Shown here piece after piece: positions 1 to 8,579 of a stretch of 64,000 nt of DNA; position 1 is the first letter of the stretch, and every line of letters begins with the position of its first letter. The notes under the pieces were generated by a model that was not told the origin of the DNA, searched no databases, and saw nothing but the letters and a program-made list of their open reading frames with translations. The translations under genes were made by a program, and so were the position numbers. The stretch is from Qipengyuania citrea (lineage in GTDB: Bacteria; Pseudomonadota; Alphaproteobacteria; Sphingomonadales; Sphingomonadaceae). The DNA lies in assembly GCF_024171405.1 (NCBI RefSeq), contig NZ_JALJZT010000002.1, positions 1,488,001-1,552,000 on the forward strand, read 5' to 3'.

Positions 1-286
1 CATCGAGCATGTCCTGGTTGATGTCGGACACGGTCACGCTGGCGCCGTGCTGGGCCATGCGGAAGGCGATGTCGCCCGTGCCGCCCGCCATGTCGAGGAT
101 CGTCTCGCCCGGCTGCGGCTTCACCCGCTTGACGAAACGGTCCTTCCACAACCGGTGCATGCCCGCGCTCATGGCGTCGTTCATCACATCGTATTTGGCG
201 GCAACATTGGAAAAGACCTCGCCCACGCGGCCGGTCTTTTCCGCGGCATCGATATCTTCGTAGCCGAAGGAAACGGTTTCGCTCAT
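1..286 (-). CDS. ubiE: Ubiquinone/menaquinone methyltransferase UbiE, N-terminal part
   Basis: SAM-dependent C-methyltransferase of ubiquinone (and menaquinone) synthesis. Only the first 95 residues are inside the window; the gene runs off the left edge. The protein starts MSETVSFGYEDI and carries the family's MNDAMSAGMHRLWK segment, followed by the SAM-binding motif I, ILDMAGGTGDIAFRMA, at about residues 63-78. The ATG is at 286-284. It is divergent from mutM, an arrangement common in alphaproteobacteria. Identification is by motif recognition; the substrate cannot be narrowed further from this fragment. Confidence 0.93.
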   Translation of the reverse strand, partial: MSETVSFGYEDIDAAEKTGRVGEVFSNVAAKYDVMNDAMSAGMHRLWKDRFVKRVKPQPGETILDMAGGTGDIAFRMAQHGASVTVSDINQDMLD

Positions 287-375
287 GCGGGGGCCTTAGG
301 GGGAATTGTGGCCGGGGCAAAGGGGGGTTGGAGGAGTCTTTGTCGGGTGCGGGAAGCGCATCCGCGCTTCCCTTG

Positions 376-456
376 CTGTTCCGTCCCACGCCCCCTCCCG
401 GCCACCCATAGAATACCGTGCCGTGGGTGGCCGGGAGGGGGCGTGGGACGGAACAG
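376..456. repeat. Perfect 33-bp inverted repeat (large hairpin) between ubiE and mutM
   Basis: Bases 376-408 are the exact reverse complement of 424-456, with a 15-nt centre. The arms are very G/C rich (CGGCCACCCA at the inner end). It lies between two divergent genes, so it is not a simple terminator for either. It resembles a REP/palindromic intergenic element, or a very stable structure in the mutM leader. I see no second copy in the window. Confidence 0.8.
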
Positions 457-518
457 GGCGCAGCGACCGAAGGGAGCGAATAGACGCCACGAGAAACCGC
501 TGTTACGCGAAACTCGAC

Positions 519-1334
519 ATGCCCGAGCTCCCAGAAGTCGAAACCACCGTGCGCGGGCTGGCCCGGTTCCTCGAGGGCGAGCGGATCGTCAGCGTGCGCG
601 TCAACCGCCCCGACATGCGCCGACCCTTTCCCCCCGACCTGGTGCAGGCGCTGACCGGGGCGACTGTTTCGGGTCTTTCGCGCCGTGCGAAATACGGGCT
701 GATCCACACCGATCGCGATCATGCGATGGTGTTCCACCTCGGCATGAGCGGGCGCTGGCGAATCGATCCGGAGGCGCCGGACAAGCACGACCATCTGGTG
801 CTCGCGACCGAAGACCATGTCTTCGCGCTCAACGATCCGCGCCGGTTCGGCTCGGTCGATCTGCTGCTGAACCCCGAACTCGACCTGTGGCCGCCCTTTG
901 CCGCGCTTGGTCCCGAGCCTTTGGGCGAGGCGCTGACGCCGGAGCATTTGCGCGAAGCTACGCGTGGCCGCAAGCAGGCGATCAAGCTGCTGCTGCTCGA
1001 CCAGCGGATCGTTGCGGGGCTGGGCAATATCTATGTCTGCGAAGCGTTGTGGCAGGCCGGAATCCACCCGCGCAAGGCGGGCGGCAAGGTGACCATGCCG
1101 CAGCTGAGGCGCCTGGTGCCCGCGATCAAGGACGTGCTTACCCGGTCGATCGAGGATGGCGGTTCGACGCTGCGCGATTTCGCGCAGCCCGACGGCAATC
1201 TCGGCTATTTCGCAACGCGCTTCCATGTCTACGGGCGCGAGGGCGAGGCCTGCCACCACGAGGATGGCGGCGTTATCCGGCGGATCGTGCAGGGCGGGCG
1301 GAGCACGTGGTTCTGCCCCGTGTGCCAGAAGTAG
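519..1334 (+). CDS. mutM: Formamidopyrimidine-DNA glycosylase (MutM/Fpg)
   Basis: Bifunctional DNA glycosylase/AP lyase that removes 8-oxoguanine and formamidopyrimidines, 271 residues, the usual family length. The start is the ATG at 519, because catalytic Pro2 and Glu3 must follow Met directly (MPELPEVETT). The Lys of the beta-hairpin loop lies in RRAKYGL near residue 57, and the H2TH helix region includes GLGNIYVCEALW. The C-terminal zinc finger ends GRSTWFCPVCQK, but its first half reads EACHHEDGG, with one Cys instead of the usual C-x2-C; a His or acidic residue may act as the fourth ligand. The gene follows the large hairpin and is convergent, 4 nt apart, with the next gene. Confidence 0.95.
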   Translation: MPELPEVETTVRGLARFLEGERIVSVRVNRPDMRRPFPPDLVQALTGATVSGLSRRAKYGLIHTDRDHAMVFHLGMSGRWRIDPEAPDKHDHLVLATEDHVFALNDPRRFGSVDLLLNPELDLWPPFAALGPEPLGEALTPEHLREATRGRKQAIKLLLLDQRIVAGLGNIYVCEALWQAGIHPRKAGGKVTMPQLRRLVPAIKDVLTRSIEDGGSTLRDFAQPDGNLGYFATRFHVYGREGEACHHEDGGVIRRIVQGGRSTWFCPVCQK

Positions 1335-1338
1335 CCGG

Positions 1339-2010
1339 TCAGGCGTCGACCAGCGCGTAATGCGGCGGCGGCGGCAAGCCTTCCATCTTCTCGCTCAGCA
1401 GCGGGCGGAAGCTGGGACGGCTTTTCATCACCGAATACCAGTGCCGCGTCTGGTCGTGGCCCTTCCAGTCGATCCCGCCGAGATAATCGGCGACCGACAG
1501 CTGCGACGCGCAGGCGAGATCCGCCAGGCTCAGGGTCGCGCCGCCGAGCCACTGGCGGTTGTCGACCAGCCAGTCGATGTAATCGAGATGCGCATGTGCG
1601 TTCTTCATCGTCTCGCGCAGCATGCGAGAATCAGGCGGCTGGCGCAGGACGAGCCGCTTCTTCATCCGTTCGTGCAGCAGCGGCCCGGTGACATCGGCAT
1701 AGAGATTTTCGTCGAACAGCGCGACCAGGCGGCGGATTTCCGCGCGCTGCAAGGCCGAGCCATTGACCATCGGGCTACGCTCGACCGTCTCTTCGAGAAA
1801 TTCGCAGATCGCCTGGCTGTCCGACAGGCTGACCCCGCGCGCCGGGTCATGCAGGACGGGCGTGCGTCCGGCGGGGTTGAGGTGCCAGAATTCGTCGCGC
1901 CCCTCCCACGGATACTCGCGCACGAGTTCGTAGGCGATGTTCTTCTCGCCCATCAGCAGGCGCAGCTTACGGCTGAACGGGCAAAGGGGGAATTGGTAGA
2001 GCTGCCACAT
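1339..2010 (-). CDS. Glutathione S-transferase-fold protein, FzlA-like
   Basis: 223-residue protein with an N-terminal thioredoxin-like GST domain (FPLCPFSRKLRLLMGE, then LNPAGRTPVL and DSQAICEFLEE) and an all-helical C-terminal domain. The N-terminus and length resemble FzlA, the FtsZ-binding GST homologue of Caulobacter that is needed for division in alphaproteobacteria. The GST family is clear from sequence; the FzlA assignment is from resemblance and remains tentative. It could instead be an ordinary detoxifying GST. It stands alone, convergent with mutM. Confidence 0.75.
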   Translation of the reverse strand: MWQLYQFPLCPFSRKLRLLMGEKNIAYELVREYPWEGRDEFWHLNPAGRTPVLHDPARGVSLSDSQAICEFLEETVERSPMVNGSALQRAEIRRLVALFDENLYADVTGPLLHERMKKRLVLRQPPDSRMLRETMKNAHAHLDYIDWLVDNRQWLGGATLSLADLACASQLSVADYLGGIDWKGHDQTRHWYSVMKSRPSFRPLLSEKMEGLPPPPHYALVDA

Positions 2011-2087
2011 GGATTCGGTCGCCTTGCCACAAGCCGCGGGGGCGCGTCCACTGGCGTGCCGGGGGCTCTCGCTAATTTTCGTGGGGA

Positions 2088-2507
2088 TCAGTTGCGCGGC
2101 GGGATCGCGCCGCGCATCCGCCCCGCCATGTCGCGCAGCAACGGTGCCATCGCAGCGAGGCCTTCCGCCATGGTCCCCGCAGCCTGCATGGCGCGCGGGA
2201 CAGTGCGGGCGACCTCATCGCCCACCCGGTCCGCCTGCGGCACGGCGCGGCGCAAGGTGAGGTCGGGATCGATGTCACGGGTCTTCTCGCCCGCCATTTC
2301 GGCAGCGGCCTGCGCCAGCGGTGCAATCGGCATGTCGAGCAAGACTTCGGTCATCGCCTGCAGCATCAGCGCCATGTCGCGCTGATAGGCGGGATCGCGC
2401 ATCTGCTCGCCCAGATCGGCCAGCGGTGCAGCAGGTGCATCCTGCGCCAACGCGGGCACGGGCAGAGTGCAGGCCGCAAGCGCGGCGGGCAGGATGAATT
2501 TGCGCAT
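2088..2507 (-). CDS. Small secreted protein of unknown function
   Basis: 139 residues. The N-terminus MRKFILPAALAACTLPVPALAQ is a clear Sec signal peptide with cleavage after ALA, so the mature protein is periplasmic. The rest is Ala/Met-rich and probably helical (for example QAMTEVLLDMPIAPLAQAAA), with no catalytic motif that I recognise. It is followed on the same strand by the FzlA-like gene, 77 nt away. Function unknown. Confidence 0.7.
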   Translation of the reverse strand: MRKFILPAALAACTLPVPALAQDAPAAPLADLGEQMRDPAYQRDMALMLQAMTEVLLDMPIAPLAQAAAEMAGEKTRDIDPDLTLRRAVPQADRVGDEVARTVPRAMQAAGTMAEGLAAMAPLLRDMAGRMRGAIPPRN

Positions 2508-2593
2508 GGGGGGCCCCTGAAGCGATCGATGAGGCGATCAACGATTGGCCGCCAAGCTGGCGCACCCGCGCTGACCCTGTGCTGAACGCGGTG

Positions 2594-2965
2594 TCAGAGC
2601 CCTGCGGCGTCGAGCATCAACAGGCAGGCTGGCATCACCTCGTCGACCCGCTCGGGGCTCTCTTTCAGCGCTGCGTGTTCGCGCATCACCAGCCCCATGA
2701 TGGTCTCGCGGCTGGCCCCGAGTTCGTCCATCAACTGCGCGGTGGTGCGGACGAAGAACTCCTGTCCGCGCTCGGCCATGACGGGATACGCCGCCGCCGC
2801 TTCCTCGCCGCTGTTTTGCGCGCGGTGGACCAGGCCGAAAGCGACCGAACAGCGCAGCGAACTGGACTGTTCGAGCGTCAGATCGGGGAGCTCGGAGGCG
2901 GCAGTCGGCGCACCGCCCGCAGCTTGCAGGAAGGACAGGGCGAGCGGGGCAAGAAGCAGGTGCAT
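2594..2965 (-). CDS. Small secreted protein of unknown function
   Basis: 123 residues with a short hydrophobic N-terminus (MHLLLAPLALSFLQAAGG) that looks like a signal peptide. The mature part is mostly helical and has two Cys (SLRCSVAF and PACLLML) that could form a disulfide. No family recognised. Start at the ATG ending at 2965; the gene is divergent from the VOC gene across a dyad-containing intergenic region. Confidence 0.65.
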   Translation of the reverse strand: MHLLLAPLALSFLQAAGGAPTAASELPDLTLEQSSSLRCSVAFGLVHRAQNSGEEAAAAYPVMAERGQEFFVRTTAQLMDELGASRETIMGLVMREHAALKESPERVDEVMPACLLMLDAAGL

Positions 2966-2996
2966 GGCATGCTTCTATACCCGCCGCGCTGAACCG

Positions 2997-3023
2997 CAAG
3001 CGACGAGATGCGATCGTCGCTTG
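2997..3023. promoter_or_regulatory. 10-bp inverted repeat in a divergent intergenic region
   Basis: CAAGCGACGA (2997-3006) and TCGTCGCTTG (3014-3023) are perfect reverse complements with a 7-nt centre. The dyad lies 31 nt upstream of the leftward gene ending at 2965 and 57 nt upstream of the rightward VOC gene. No T-run follows it on either strand, so an operator is likelier than a terminator. Confidence 0.4.
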
Positions 3024-3079
3024 TCACAATGCCACACGCGATTAAGGTGGCGAAACGAAACTCACAGGAGAGAGATACG

Positions 3080-3472
3080 ATGTTCAACCACATCATGATC
3101 GGCACGAACGATATCGATAAATCGAAGGCCTTTTACGAAAAGGTGCTCAAGGTTATCGGTGTCGAGGGGGCGATGGACAACACACTCGACAGCGGAATCA
3201 AGCGCGTGTTCTTCATGCATGACGGCGACGTGCTCGCGCTGTCGCAGCCGATCGACGGCGAGGTGGCCACCTGCGCCAATGGCATGACCATCGGCTTCAA
3301 ATGCGACTCGCCCGAACAGGTCAAGGAACTGCACGATGCGGCGATCGCCGCGGGCGGCACCAGCATCGAAGACCCGCCGGGCCTGCGCGAAAGTTCGATG
3401 GGTGCGCTGCACCTGTGCTATTTTCGCGATCTCGATGGCCACAAGATCTGCGGTCTGCATCGTCCGGGGTAG
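3080..3472 (+). CDS. VOC-superfamily (glyoxalase/bleomycin-resistance fold) protein
   Basis: 130 residues, a single vicinal-oxygen-chelate unit. The N-terminus FNHIMIGTNDIDKSKAFYEKVL is the typical first beta-alpha-beta module with a candidate metal His in HIMIG, and the C-terminus has YFRDLDGHKICGLH, the usual second half with the FRDPDGN-like turn. Start at ATG 3080, preceded by CAGGAGAG. The substrate cannot be inferred. Such proteins may be dioxygenases, glyoxalases or antibiotic-binding proteins. Confidence 0.85.
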   Translation: MFNHIMIGTNDIDKSKAFYEKVLKVIGVEGAMDNTLDSGIKRVFFMHDGDVLALSQPIDGEVATCANGMTIGFKCDSPEQVKELHDAAIAAGGTSIEDPPGLRESSMGALHLCYFRDLDGHKICGLHRPG

Positions 3473-3535
3473 AATGCGGCGCGGCGGCGGCGGAGCACCG
3501 AGCGTGCCCGCCCGCCGCGCATGGCTGAAGCCGGC

Positions 3536-4120
3536 CTAGCGCGACAGCTCGAATACGGCGAATTCGGCGCGGGCATTGGCACCGATGCGCGCGATTGGGC
3601 GCTGATGCGAAAAATACCAATCGCGCTCGATCGTCGCGGATTTTTCACGCGCGAGGTCGCGGAAATCCGCGATTGTTACGTGGTGGATGTTTTGCGTTTC
3701 GTACCAGCTGACCGGGATGCTGCGCGTTACCGGCATCCGCCCGCCGACCAGCAGCGCGGCGCGGGTGCGCCAATGCGCGAAATTGGGGAAGCTGACAAAG
3801 GCGCGCGTGCCGACGCGGAGGAGCTCGTCGAGCATGCGGTCGGGCCGCACTGCGGTCTGCAGCGTCTGGCTGAGCACGGCATAGTCGAAGCCCTTGTCCG
3901 GATAATCGTGCAGATCGCGATCGGCATCGCCCTGCACCACCGACAGGCCCTGCGACACGCAGCGCTCGACGCTGGCGCCGTCGATCTCGATCCCGCGCAC
4001 ATCGCAGCCCAGATCGCGCAAAGCGAGCATCAGCGCCCCGTCGCCGCAGCCGATATCGAGCACGCGGCTGCCCGGCGTGACATGCGCTGCGATCACGGCA
4101 AGGTCGGGGCGCAGGCTCAT
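3536..4120 (-). CDS. metW: Methionine biosynthesis protein MetW
   Basis: 194-residue class I methyltransferase-fold protein. The SAM site motif is [12 protein letters not shown] (about residues 20-31), followed by [20 protein letters not shown] and the family's [11 protein letters not shown]. MetW works with MetX in homoserine acylation in proteobacteria, probably as an activator or partner. Its start codon overlaps the metX stop in an ATGA (4117-4120), so the two are translationally coupled. Confidence 0.93.
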   Translation of the reverse strand: MSLRPDLAVIAAHVTPGSRVLDIGCGDGALMLALRDLGCDVRGIEIDGASVERCVSQGLSVVQGDADRDLHDYPDKGFDYAVLSQTLQTAVRPDRMLDELLRVGTRAFVSFPNFAHWRTRAALLVGGRMPVTRSIPVSWYETQNIHHVTIADFRDLAREKSATIERDWYFSHQRPIARIGANARAEFAVFELSR

Positions 4121-5220
4121 CCGAGGAACCCCTGCACGACCCGGTCGAGCGCAGGCACATCGAGCAGGAAGCTGTCATGGCCATGCGGGGCGGACAGTTC
4201 GACAAAACTCACCGCGGCCCCCGCCGCATTGAGCGCATGGACCACATGGCGGCTCTCGCTTGTCGGATAGAGCCAGTCGCTGTCGAAGCTGACGAGGCAG
4301 AAGCGCGCGGTGGTCCCGGCGAAGGCATCGGCAAGCCGTCCGCCATGCTCTTCCGCAAGATCGAAATAATCCATCGCGCGGGTGATATAGAGATAGCTGT
4401 TGGCGTCGAACCGCCGGGTGAAGCCACTGCCCTGGTAGCGCAGATAGCTTTCGACCTGGAAATCGGCGTCGAAGCCGAAGCTCTTCGCGCCCTTCGTCCC
4501 GTCGGGGCGATCCTGCAGATTGCGCCCGAACTTCGCGGTCAGCGCCTCTTCCGACAGATAGGTGATATGCGCCGCCATCCGCGCCACGGAGAGCCCGCTG
4601 TCGGGCGCTTCGCCGCCGTAATAGTCGCCGTCCTGCCAGCGCGGATCGGCCATGATCGCCTGCCGCCCCAATTCGTGGAAACCGATGTTCTGCGCCGAAT
4701 GGCGGCTGGTCGAGGCGATGACGAGCACGCGCTCGGTGCGTTCGGGCCAGTTCGCGGCAAGGCTCAACGCCTGCATCCCGCCCATCGAGCCGCCAACCAC
4801 TGCGTGCAGCCGGTCGATCCCCAACACGTCGAGCAGCGCGACATGCGCGCGGACCATGTCGCGGATGGTGATGACCGGGAAGCGCATCGCATAGGGCCGC
4901 CCGTCGCTGGCCTCGCTGGCGGGACCGGTCGAACCCATGCAGCTGCCGATCACATTGGGGCAGATGACATGGAAGCGGTCGGTGTCGATCGGCTTGCCGG
5001 GACCGACCATGCGCTCCCACCAGCCGGGCTTGCCGGTCACCGGATGCACGCTGGCGACATGCTGGTCGCCCGTCAGCGCATGGCACAGCAGGATCGCATT
5101 CGATCCGTCGTCGGCCAGCGTGCCATAGGTCTCATATGCGACCTCGACACGCGCCAGTTCGGCGCCGCCATCGAGCGGCAGCGGGTCGGGCAGGAGCAGC
5201 GATTGAGGTTGCGCGTTCAA
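4117..5220 (-). CDS. metXA: Homoserine O-acetyltransferase MetX
   Basis: Alpha/beta-hydrolase enzyme that makes O-acetylhomoserine, the first committed step of methionine synthesis. Catalytic triad: Ser in [10 protein letters not shown], Asp in DSDWLYPT, His in APHGHDSF. I place the start at the TTG at 5220, with AAGG just upstream, giving 367 residues, the usual length. Upstream in-frame ATGs exist, but using them would run into the opposite-strand hisC gene. The substrate acyl group (acetyl or succinyl) cannot be decided with certainty from sequence alone. Operon with metW. Confidence 0.92.
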   Translation of the reverse strand: MNAQPQSLLLPDPLPLDGGAELARVEVAYETYGTLADDGSNAILLCHALTGDQHVASVHPVTGKPGWWERMVGPGKPIDTDRFHVICPNVIGSCMGSTGPASEASDGRPYAMRFPVITIRDMVRAHVALLDVLGIDRLHAVVGGSMGGMQALSLAANWPERTERVLVIASTSRHSAQNIGFHELGRQAIMADPRWQDGDYYGGEAPDSGLSVARMAAHITYLSEEALTAKFGRNLQDRPDGTKGAKSFGFDADFQVESYLRYQGSGFTRRFDANSYLYITRAMDYFDLAEEHGGRLADAFAGTTARFCLVSFDSDWLYPTSESRHVVHALNAAGAAVSFVELSAPHGHDSFLLDVPALDRVVQGFLG

Positions 5221-5259
5221 ATCGGACCTTGGGATGAAACAATCAAACGCTGTCTCTAT

Positions 5260-5280
5260 CGGCAAGCCTCCGGCTTGTCG
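5260..5280. repeat. Short hairpin resembling a sphingomonad intergenic repeat
   Basis: CGGCAAGCC (5260-5268) pairs with GGCTTGTCG (5272-5280), with one G-U pair, and is followed by AAGGG. Similar CTTGTCGAAGG-containing palindromes are scattered between genes in sphingomonads. It lies in the 94-nt divergent region between metX and hisC. The repeat-family assignment is from memory. Confidence 0.4.
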
Positions 5281-5314
5281 AAGGGCCGTATTTCTTTCAT
5301 GCGGCGAAGCTGAA

Positions 5315-6415
5315 ATGGCAGACACACCCATCATGAAGCCCTGGATCGAAGGCATCCATGCCTATGTCCCGGGCAAATCGACCAGTGCCGACGGGCGCAA
5401 GCTGGTCAAACTGTCGGCAAACGAGAACCCGCTGGGGTGCAGCGCCGACGCGCTGGCGGCGCTGGCCGTGGACCATGCCCCCGCGGCCTATCCCGATCCC
5501 GACGCCGCCGCATTGCGCGCTGCACTGGGCAGACAGCACGGCATCGATCCCGCGCGGATCGTTTGCGGGACAGGCTCGGACGAAATGCTCAATCTCGCCG
5601 CGCAGGGCTTTGCCGGTCCGGGCGACGAGGTCTTGTTCAGCCGCTACAGCTTCGCGGTTTACGACATTGCGGCAAGGCGCTGCGGCGCGACCCCGGTGGA
5701 AGCGCCCGACGCCGATTACGGTACCGATGTCGATGCGCTGCTGGCCGCGGTGACCGAGCGTACCCGCGTGGTGTTCCTCGCCAATCCGAACAATCCCACC
5801 GGCACCTGCCTGCCCCGCGACGAGGTCGAGCGGCTCCATGCCGGATTGCCGGGCGACGTGCTGCTGGTGGTCGACCAGGCCTATGCCGAATATCTCGAGC
5901 CCGGCGAGGAGGACGGCGGGCTGGATCTCGCCGCGCACCACGCCAACGTGCTGGTCACGCGGACCTTCTCGAAGATCTACGGCCTGGCGGGCGAGCGGAT
6001 CGGCTGGGCCACCGGCGCGCCGGGGCTGGTCGATGTGCTCAACCGCATCCGCGGGCCGTTCAACGTGACCGCCAGCGGCCAGCGCGCCGCGCTTGCAGCC
6101 TTGGCCGACACGAATTTCCTCGCCCGCTCGCGCGAAGCCAACCGCGAGGAGCGCAAGCGGTTCGTCCATGCGATCGAGGCGTTGGGCAATCACGGGCTGC
6201 GCGCAGTGCCGAGCAAGGCCAATTTCGTGCTCGTGCTGTTCGAAGGCGACCTCGAGGCGGAAACCGCGCTGCAGGCAATCGCCGAGGCCGGCTATGCCGT
6301 GCGCCACCTGCCCGGACAGGGGCTGCCGCAGGCGCTGCGCATCACCATCGGGACCGCGCGCCAGATGGACGACATCACCCGCGTATTGCGCACGCTTTGC
6401 GGTGCGGGCGCATGA
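5315..6415 (+). CDS. hisC: Histidinol-phosphate / aromatic aminotransferase
   Basis: PLP-dependent class I/II aminotransferase, 366 residues. Visible features: LSANENPLG substrate loop, GSDEMLN phosphate-binding turn, [15 protein letters not shown] and the PLP lysine in [15 protein letters not shown]. Start at ATG 5315 ([10 protein letters not shown]), whose first residues match the family. The stop overlaps tyrC by an ATGA, so it is co-translated with prephenate/arogenate dehydrogenase. This pairing, known from Zymomonas, suggests a role in Phe/Tyr transamination as well as histidine synthesis. Confidence 0.92.
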   Translation: MADTPIMKPWIEGIHAYVPGKSTSADGRKLVKLSANENPLGCSADALAALAVDHAPAAYPDPDAAALRAALGRQHGIDPARIVCGTGSDEMLNLAAQGFAGPGDEVLFSRYSFAVYDIAARRCGATPVEAPDADYGTDVDALLAAVTERTRVVFLANPNNPTGTCLPRDEVERLHAGLPGDVLLVVDQAYAEYLEPGEEDGGLDLAAHHANVLVTRTFSKIYGLAGERIGWATGAPGLVDVLNRIRGPFNVTASGQRAALAALADTNFLARSREANREERKRFVHAIEALGNHGLRAVPSKANFVLVLFEGDLEAETALQAIAEAGYAVRHLPGQGLPQALRITIGTARQMDDITRVLRTLCGAGA

Positions 6416-7317
6416 CGATTTCGCGCGTCGCAATCATCGGGCTGGGCCTGATCGGCGGTTCGATCGGGCTGGCGGTCCGCGAGATGCTGCCCGGTGTGGC
6501 GACCACCGGCTGGGATGCCGATGCCGCCGTGCGCCGCCGCGCTGCCGAACGCGGGCTGGCCGGCACCATTTGCGAAACCGCGGGCGACGCCGTGCGCGAG
6601 GCCGAGCTGGTGATCCTGTGCGTACCCGTCGGCGCGATGAATGCGGCGGCCGAGGCGATTGCCGCCGACCTTATACCCGGCACCATCGTCAGCGATGTCG
6701 GCTCCTCCAAACGCCGCGTCGGCGAGGCACTGGCCAGGACGCTGCCCGAGGCAGTGGTCATCCCCGCGCACCCGGTCGCAGGGACCGAGAACAGTGGACC
6801 CGATGCCGGTTTCCCCGAACTGTTCCGCCATCGCTGGTGCATCGTCACGCCGGGCGACACGGCCCCGCCCGCAGCGGTCGATGCGCTCACGCAGTTCTGG
6901 GAAGGGCTTGGTGCCACGGTCGAAATCATGGACCCCGCGCATCACGACCTCGTGCTCGCGGTGACCAGCCACATCCCGCACCTGATCGCCTATACCATCG
7001 TCGGCACTGCATCCGATCTCGAGGATGTGACCCGCGGCGAAGTGATCAAATATTCCGCCGGTGGCTTTCGCGATTTCACCCGCATCGCCGCGAGCAATCC
7101 GACGATGTGGCGAGACGTGTTCCTGTCCAACCGCGACGCCGTGCTCGAAGTGCTGGGCCGGTTCACCGAAGATCTCAGCCTGCTCCAGCGCGCGATCCGC
7201 GACGGCGATGGCGATACACTGTTCGACCTGTTCGAACGCACCCGCGCGATCCGCCGCTCGATCATCGAGGAAGGCCAGGACGACGCGCGGCCCGACTTCG
7301 GGCGGACCGATCACTAA
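6412..7317 (+). CDS. tyrC: Prephenate/arogenate (cyclohexadienyl) dehydrogenase
   Basis: Tyrosine-pathway dehydrogenase, 301 residues. N-terminal Rossmann domain with [16 protein letters not shown] (NAD(P) binding), then the catalytic-region signatures [23 protein letters not shown] and [10 protein letters not shown], ending in a helical dimerisation domain with [12 protein letters not shown]. No ACT domain is present. It follows hisC by ATGA overlap. Cofactor (NAD or NADP) and substrate (prephenate or arogenate) are not decided by the sequence as I read it. Confidence 0.92.
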   Translation: MTISRVAIIGLGLIGGSIGLAVREMLPGVATTGWDADAAVRRRAAERGLAGTICETAGDAVREAELVILCVPVGAMNAAAEAIAADLIPGTIVSDVGSSKRRVGEALARTLPEAVVIPAHPVAGTENSGPDAGFPELFRHRWCIVTPGDTAPPAAVDALTQFWEGLGATVEIMDPAHHDLVLAVTSHIPHLIAYTIVGTASDLEDVTRGEVIKYSAGGFRDFTRIAASNPTMWRDVFLSNRDAVLEVLGRFTEDLSLLQRAIRDGDGDTLFDLFERTRAIRRSIIEEGQDDARPDFGRTDH

Positions 7318-7362
7318 AGACCGCGTGAGACTGGCGACCGGCCTGGCGCATCGGCCGAGGTC

Positions 7363-8040
7363 TCAGTTCAGCGCGTTGATCGCCTCGCGCACGCGCTCTT
7401 CGACTTCGGCGCGTGGCAGGCCCGGCGGGATCGGCTCGCCGAAGCGGTAAGTGATCCGCCCCGACCGCTTGAGCCGCCGATGGTAGATCGGCCCGCTGTC
7501 CACTGCCACCGGCACCACCGGCAGACCAAGCATCTTGTACAGCCCCGCAAACCCCGATTGCAGCGGCCTGCGTTCGCCATGCGGCACCCGGGTGCCTTCG
7601 GGAAAGATCACCAGCGGGCGACCATCCGCGATCAGCGCCTTGGCGTGGCGGATCATCTTCATCAGCGCCTTGGCGCCCGCCTCGCGTTCGACCGGGACCA
7701 GGCCGAAGGCGGCCGCGGCGCGGCCCCATAGCGGGATCTTGAACAGCTCCTGCTTGGCGAAGACGCTCGGGCAGTTGAACAGCGCGGGCGCATCGATCGC
7801 CTCGAAGAAGCTCTCGTGCTTGATTGCATAGAGTACCGGCTGGTCGAGCGGCGCCCCCTCGTGGACGATCTCGCAGCCGAGCATATGGGTGACGCACCAG
7901 CGTTGCCATTGCGACCAATTGCGCACCCGCGCACGGAACGCGGTCACGCTGAACGGCAGCGAGGCCAGCGACGCCGTCGTGATCAGCAGCGAGCCGCTGT
8001 AGAAGGCGAGATAGAAGGCGAGGTTGCGGAGAAAGAGCAT
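7363..8040 (-). CDS. 1-acyl-sn-glycerol-3-phosphate acyltransferase family protein (PlsC-like)
   Basis: 225-residue membrane-associated acyltransferase of phospholipid synthesis. A hydrophobic N-terminal segment (residues about 5-32) anchors it. The catalytic block is KHESFFEAID, an H-x4-E rather than the usual H-x4-D, and the glycerol-phosphate-binding block is FPEGTRVPHGE. The remaining blocks (LVPVER and VVPVAV) are in place. It lies 8 nt downstream of the ydcF-like gene and probably shares its transcript with ftsE-ftsX. Confidence 0.85.
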   Translation of the reverse strand: MLFLRNLAFYLAFYSGSLLITTASLASLPFSVTAFRARVRNWSQWQRWCVTHMLGCEIVHEGAPLDQPVLYAIKHESFFEAIDAPALFNCPSVFAKQELFKIPLWGRAAAAFGLVPVEREAGAKALMKMIRHAKALIADGRPLVIFPEGTRVPHGERRPLQSGFAGLYKMLGLPVVPVAVDSGPIYHRRLKRSGRITYRFGEPIPPGLPRAEVEERVREAINALN

Positions 8041-8048
8041 GGGCTGCG

Positions 8049-8579
8049 TCAGCGCGGCAGACCTTGCGAGATCGCCGCCGCCAGCAGCTTGTTATATTCG
8101 AGATAAAGCGTCGCGAGCTGCGGGTGCGAGACCACCGCGTCCTTGACCACGCGCATATCGGGCGGCAGCGTTTCGCTGAATTCGGCGGCGGAGCGCGCCA
8201 TGTGCCAGTCGGTCGTCACGAGGCGCACCGAGGTGAACTCGTTTTCCTTGAGCCATTGCGCCGCTTCGCCGGCATTGCTGCGGGTATCGACCGCGAGATA
8301 GCCGAGCTTGACGCAGCATTGCATCACCCGCCGCGAGACATCGAATTCGGCGGCGAATTCGGCGGGCGTCACATCGGGATCGACGCCCGAGACGAACATT
8401 TCGCGCGCCAGCCCCTGCTCGACCACATCCAGGCCGCGTGCGATCCGGCCCGGCCCGCCGGTCAGCACGATCACCGCATCGGTCTTCTCATCCGCCGCCG
8501 GCTGGGGCAGCGAAACGGCAAAGCCGAGGAAACCGAACGCATAGACGAGCATGACGGCAGCGAAGAGGCGGAGGATCAC
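8049..8579 (-). CDS. YdcF/SanA/ElyC-family (DUF218) membrane protein
   Basis: 176 residues with one N-terminal transmembrane segment (RLFAAVMLVYAFGFLGFAV) followed by the DUF218 fold: DAVIVLTGGPGRIARG, then FVSGVDPDVT and TTDWHMARS. The family is linked to envelope maintenance and peptidoglycan or cell-surface polymer metabolism; the reaction is unknown. The start is a GTG at 8579 that overlaps the ftsX stop (GTGA). Its place after ftsEX suggests a cell-wall role. Confidence 0.85.
   Translation of the reverse strand: MILRLFAAVMLVYAFGFLGFAVSLPQPAADEKTDAVIVLTGGPGRIARGLDVVEQGLAREMFVSGVDPDVTPAEFAAEFDVSRRVMQCCVKLGYLAVDTRSNAGEAAQWLKENEFTSVRLVTTDWHMARSAAEFSETLPPDMRVVKDAVVSHPQLATLYLEYNKLLAAAISQGLPR

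Noticed and set aside
5221..5355. N-terminal extension of MetX to upstream ATGs
   Set aside because: It would overlap the opposite-strand hisC start and encode residues not found in MetX. The TTG at 5220 with AAGG upstream gives the normal length.
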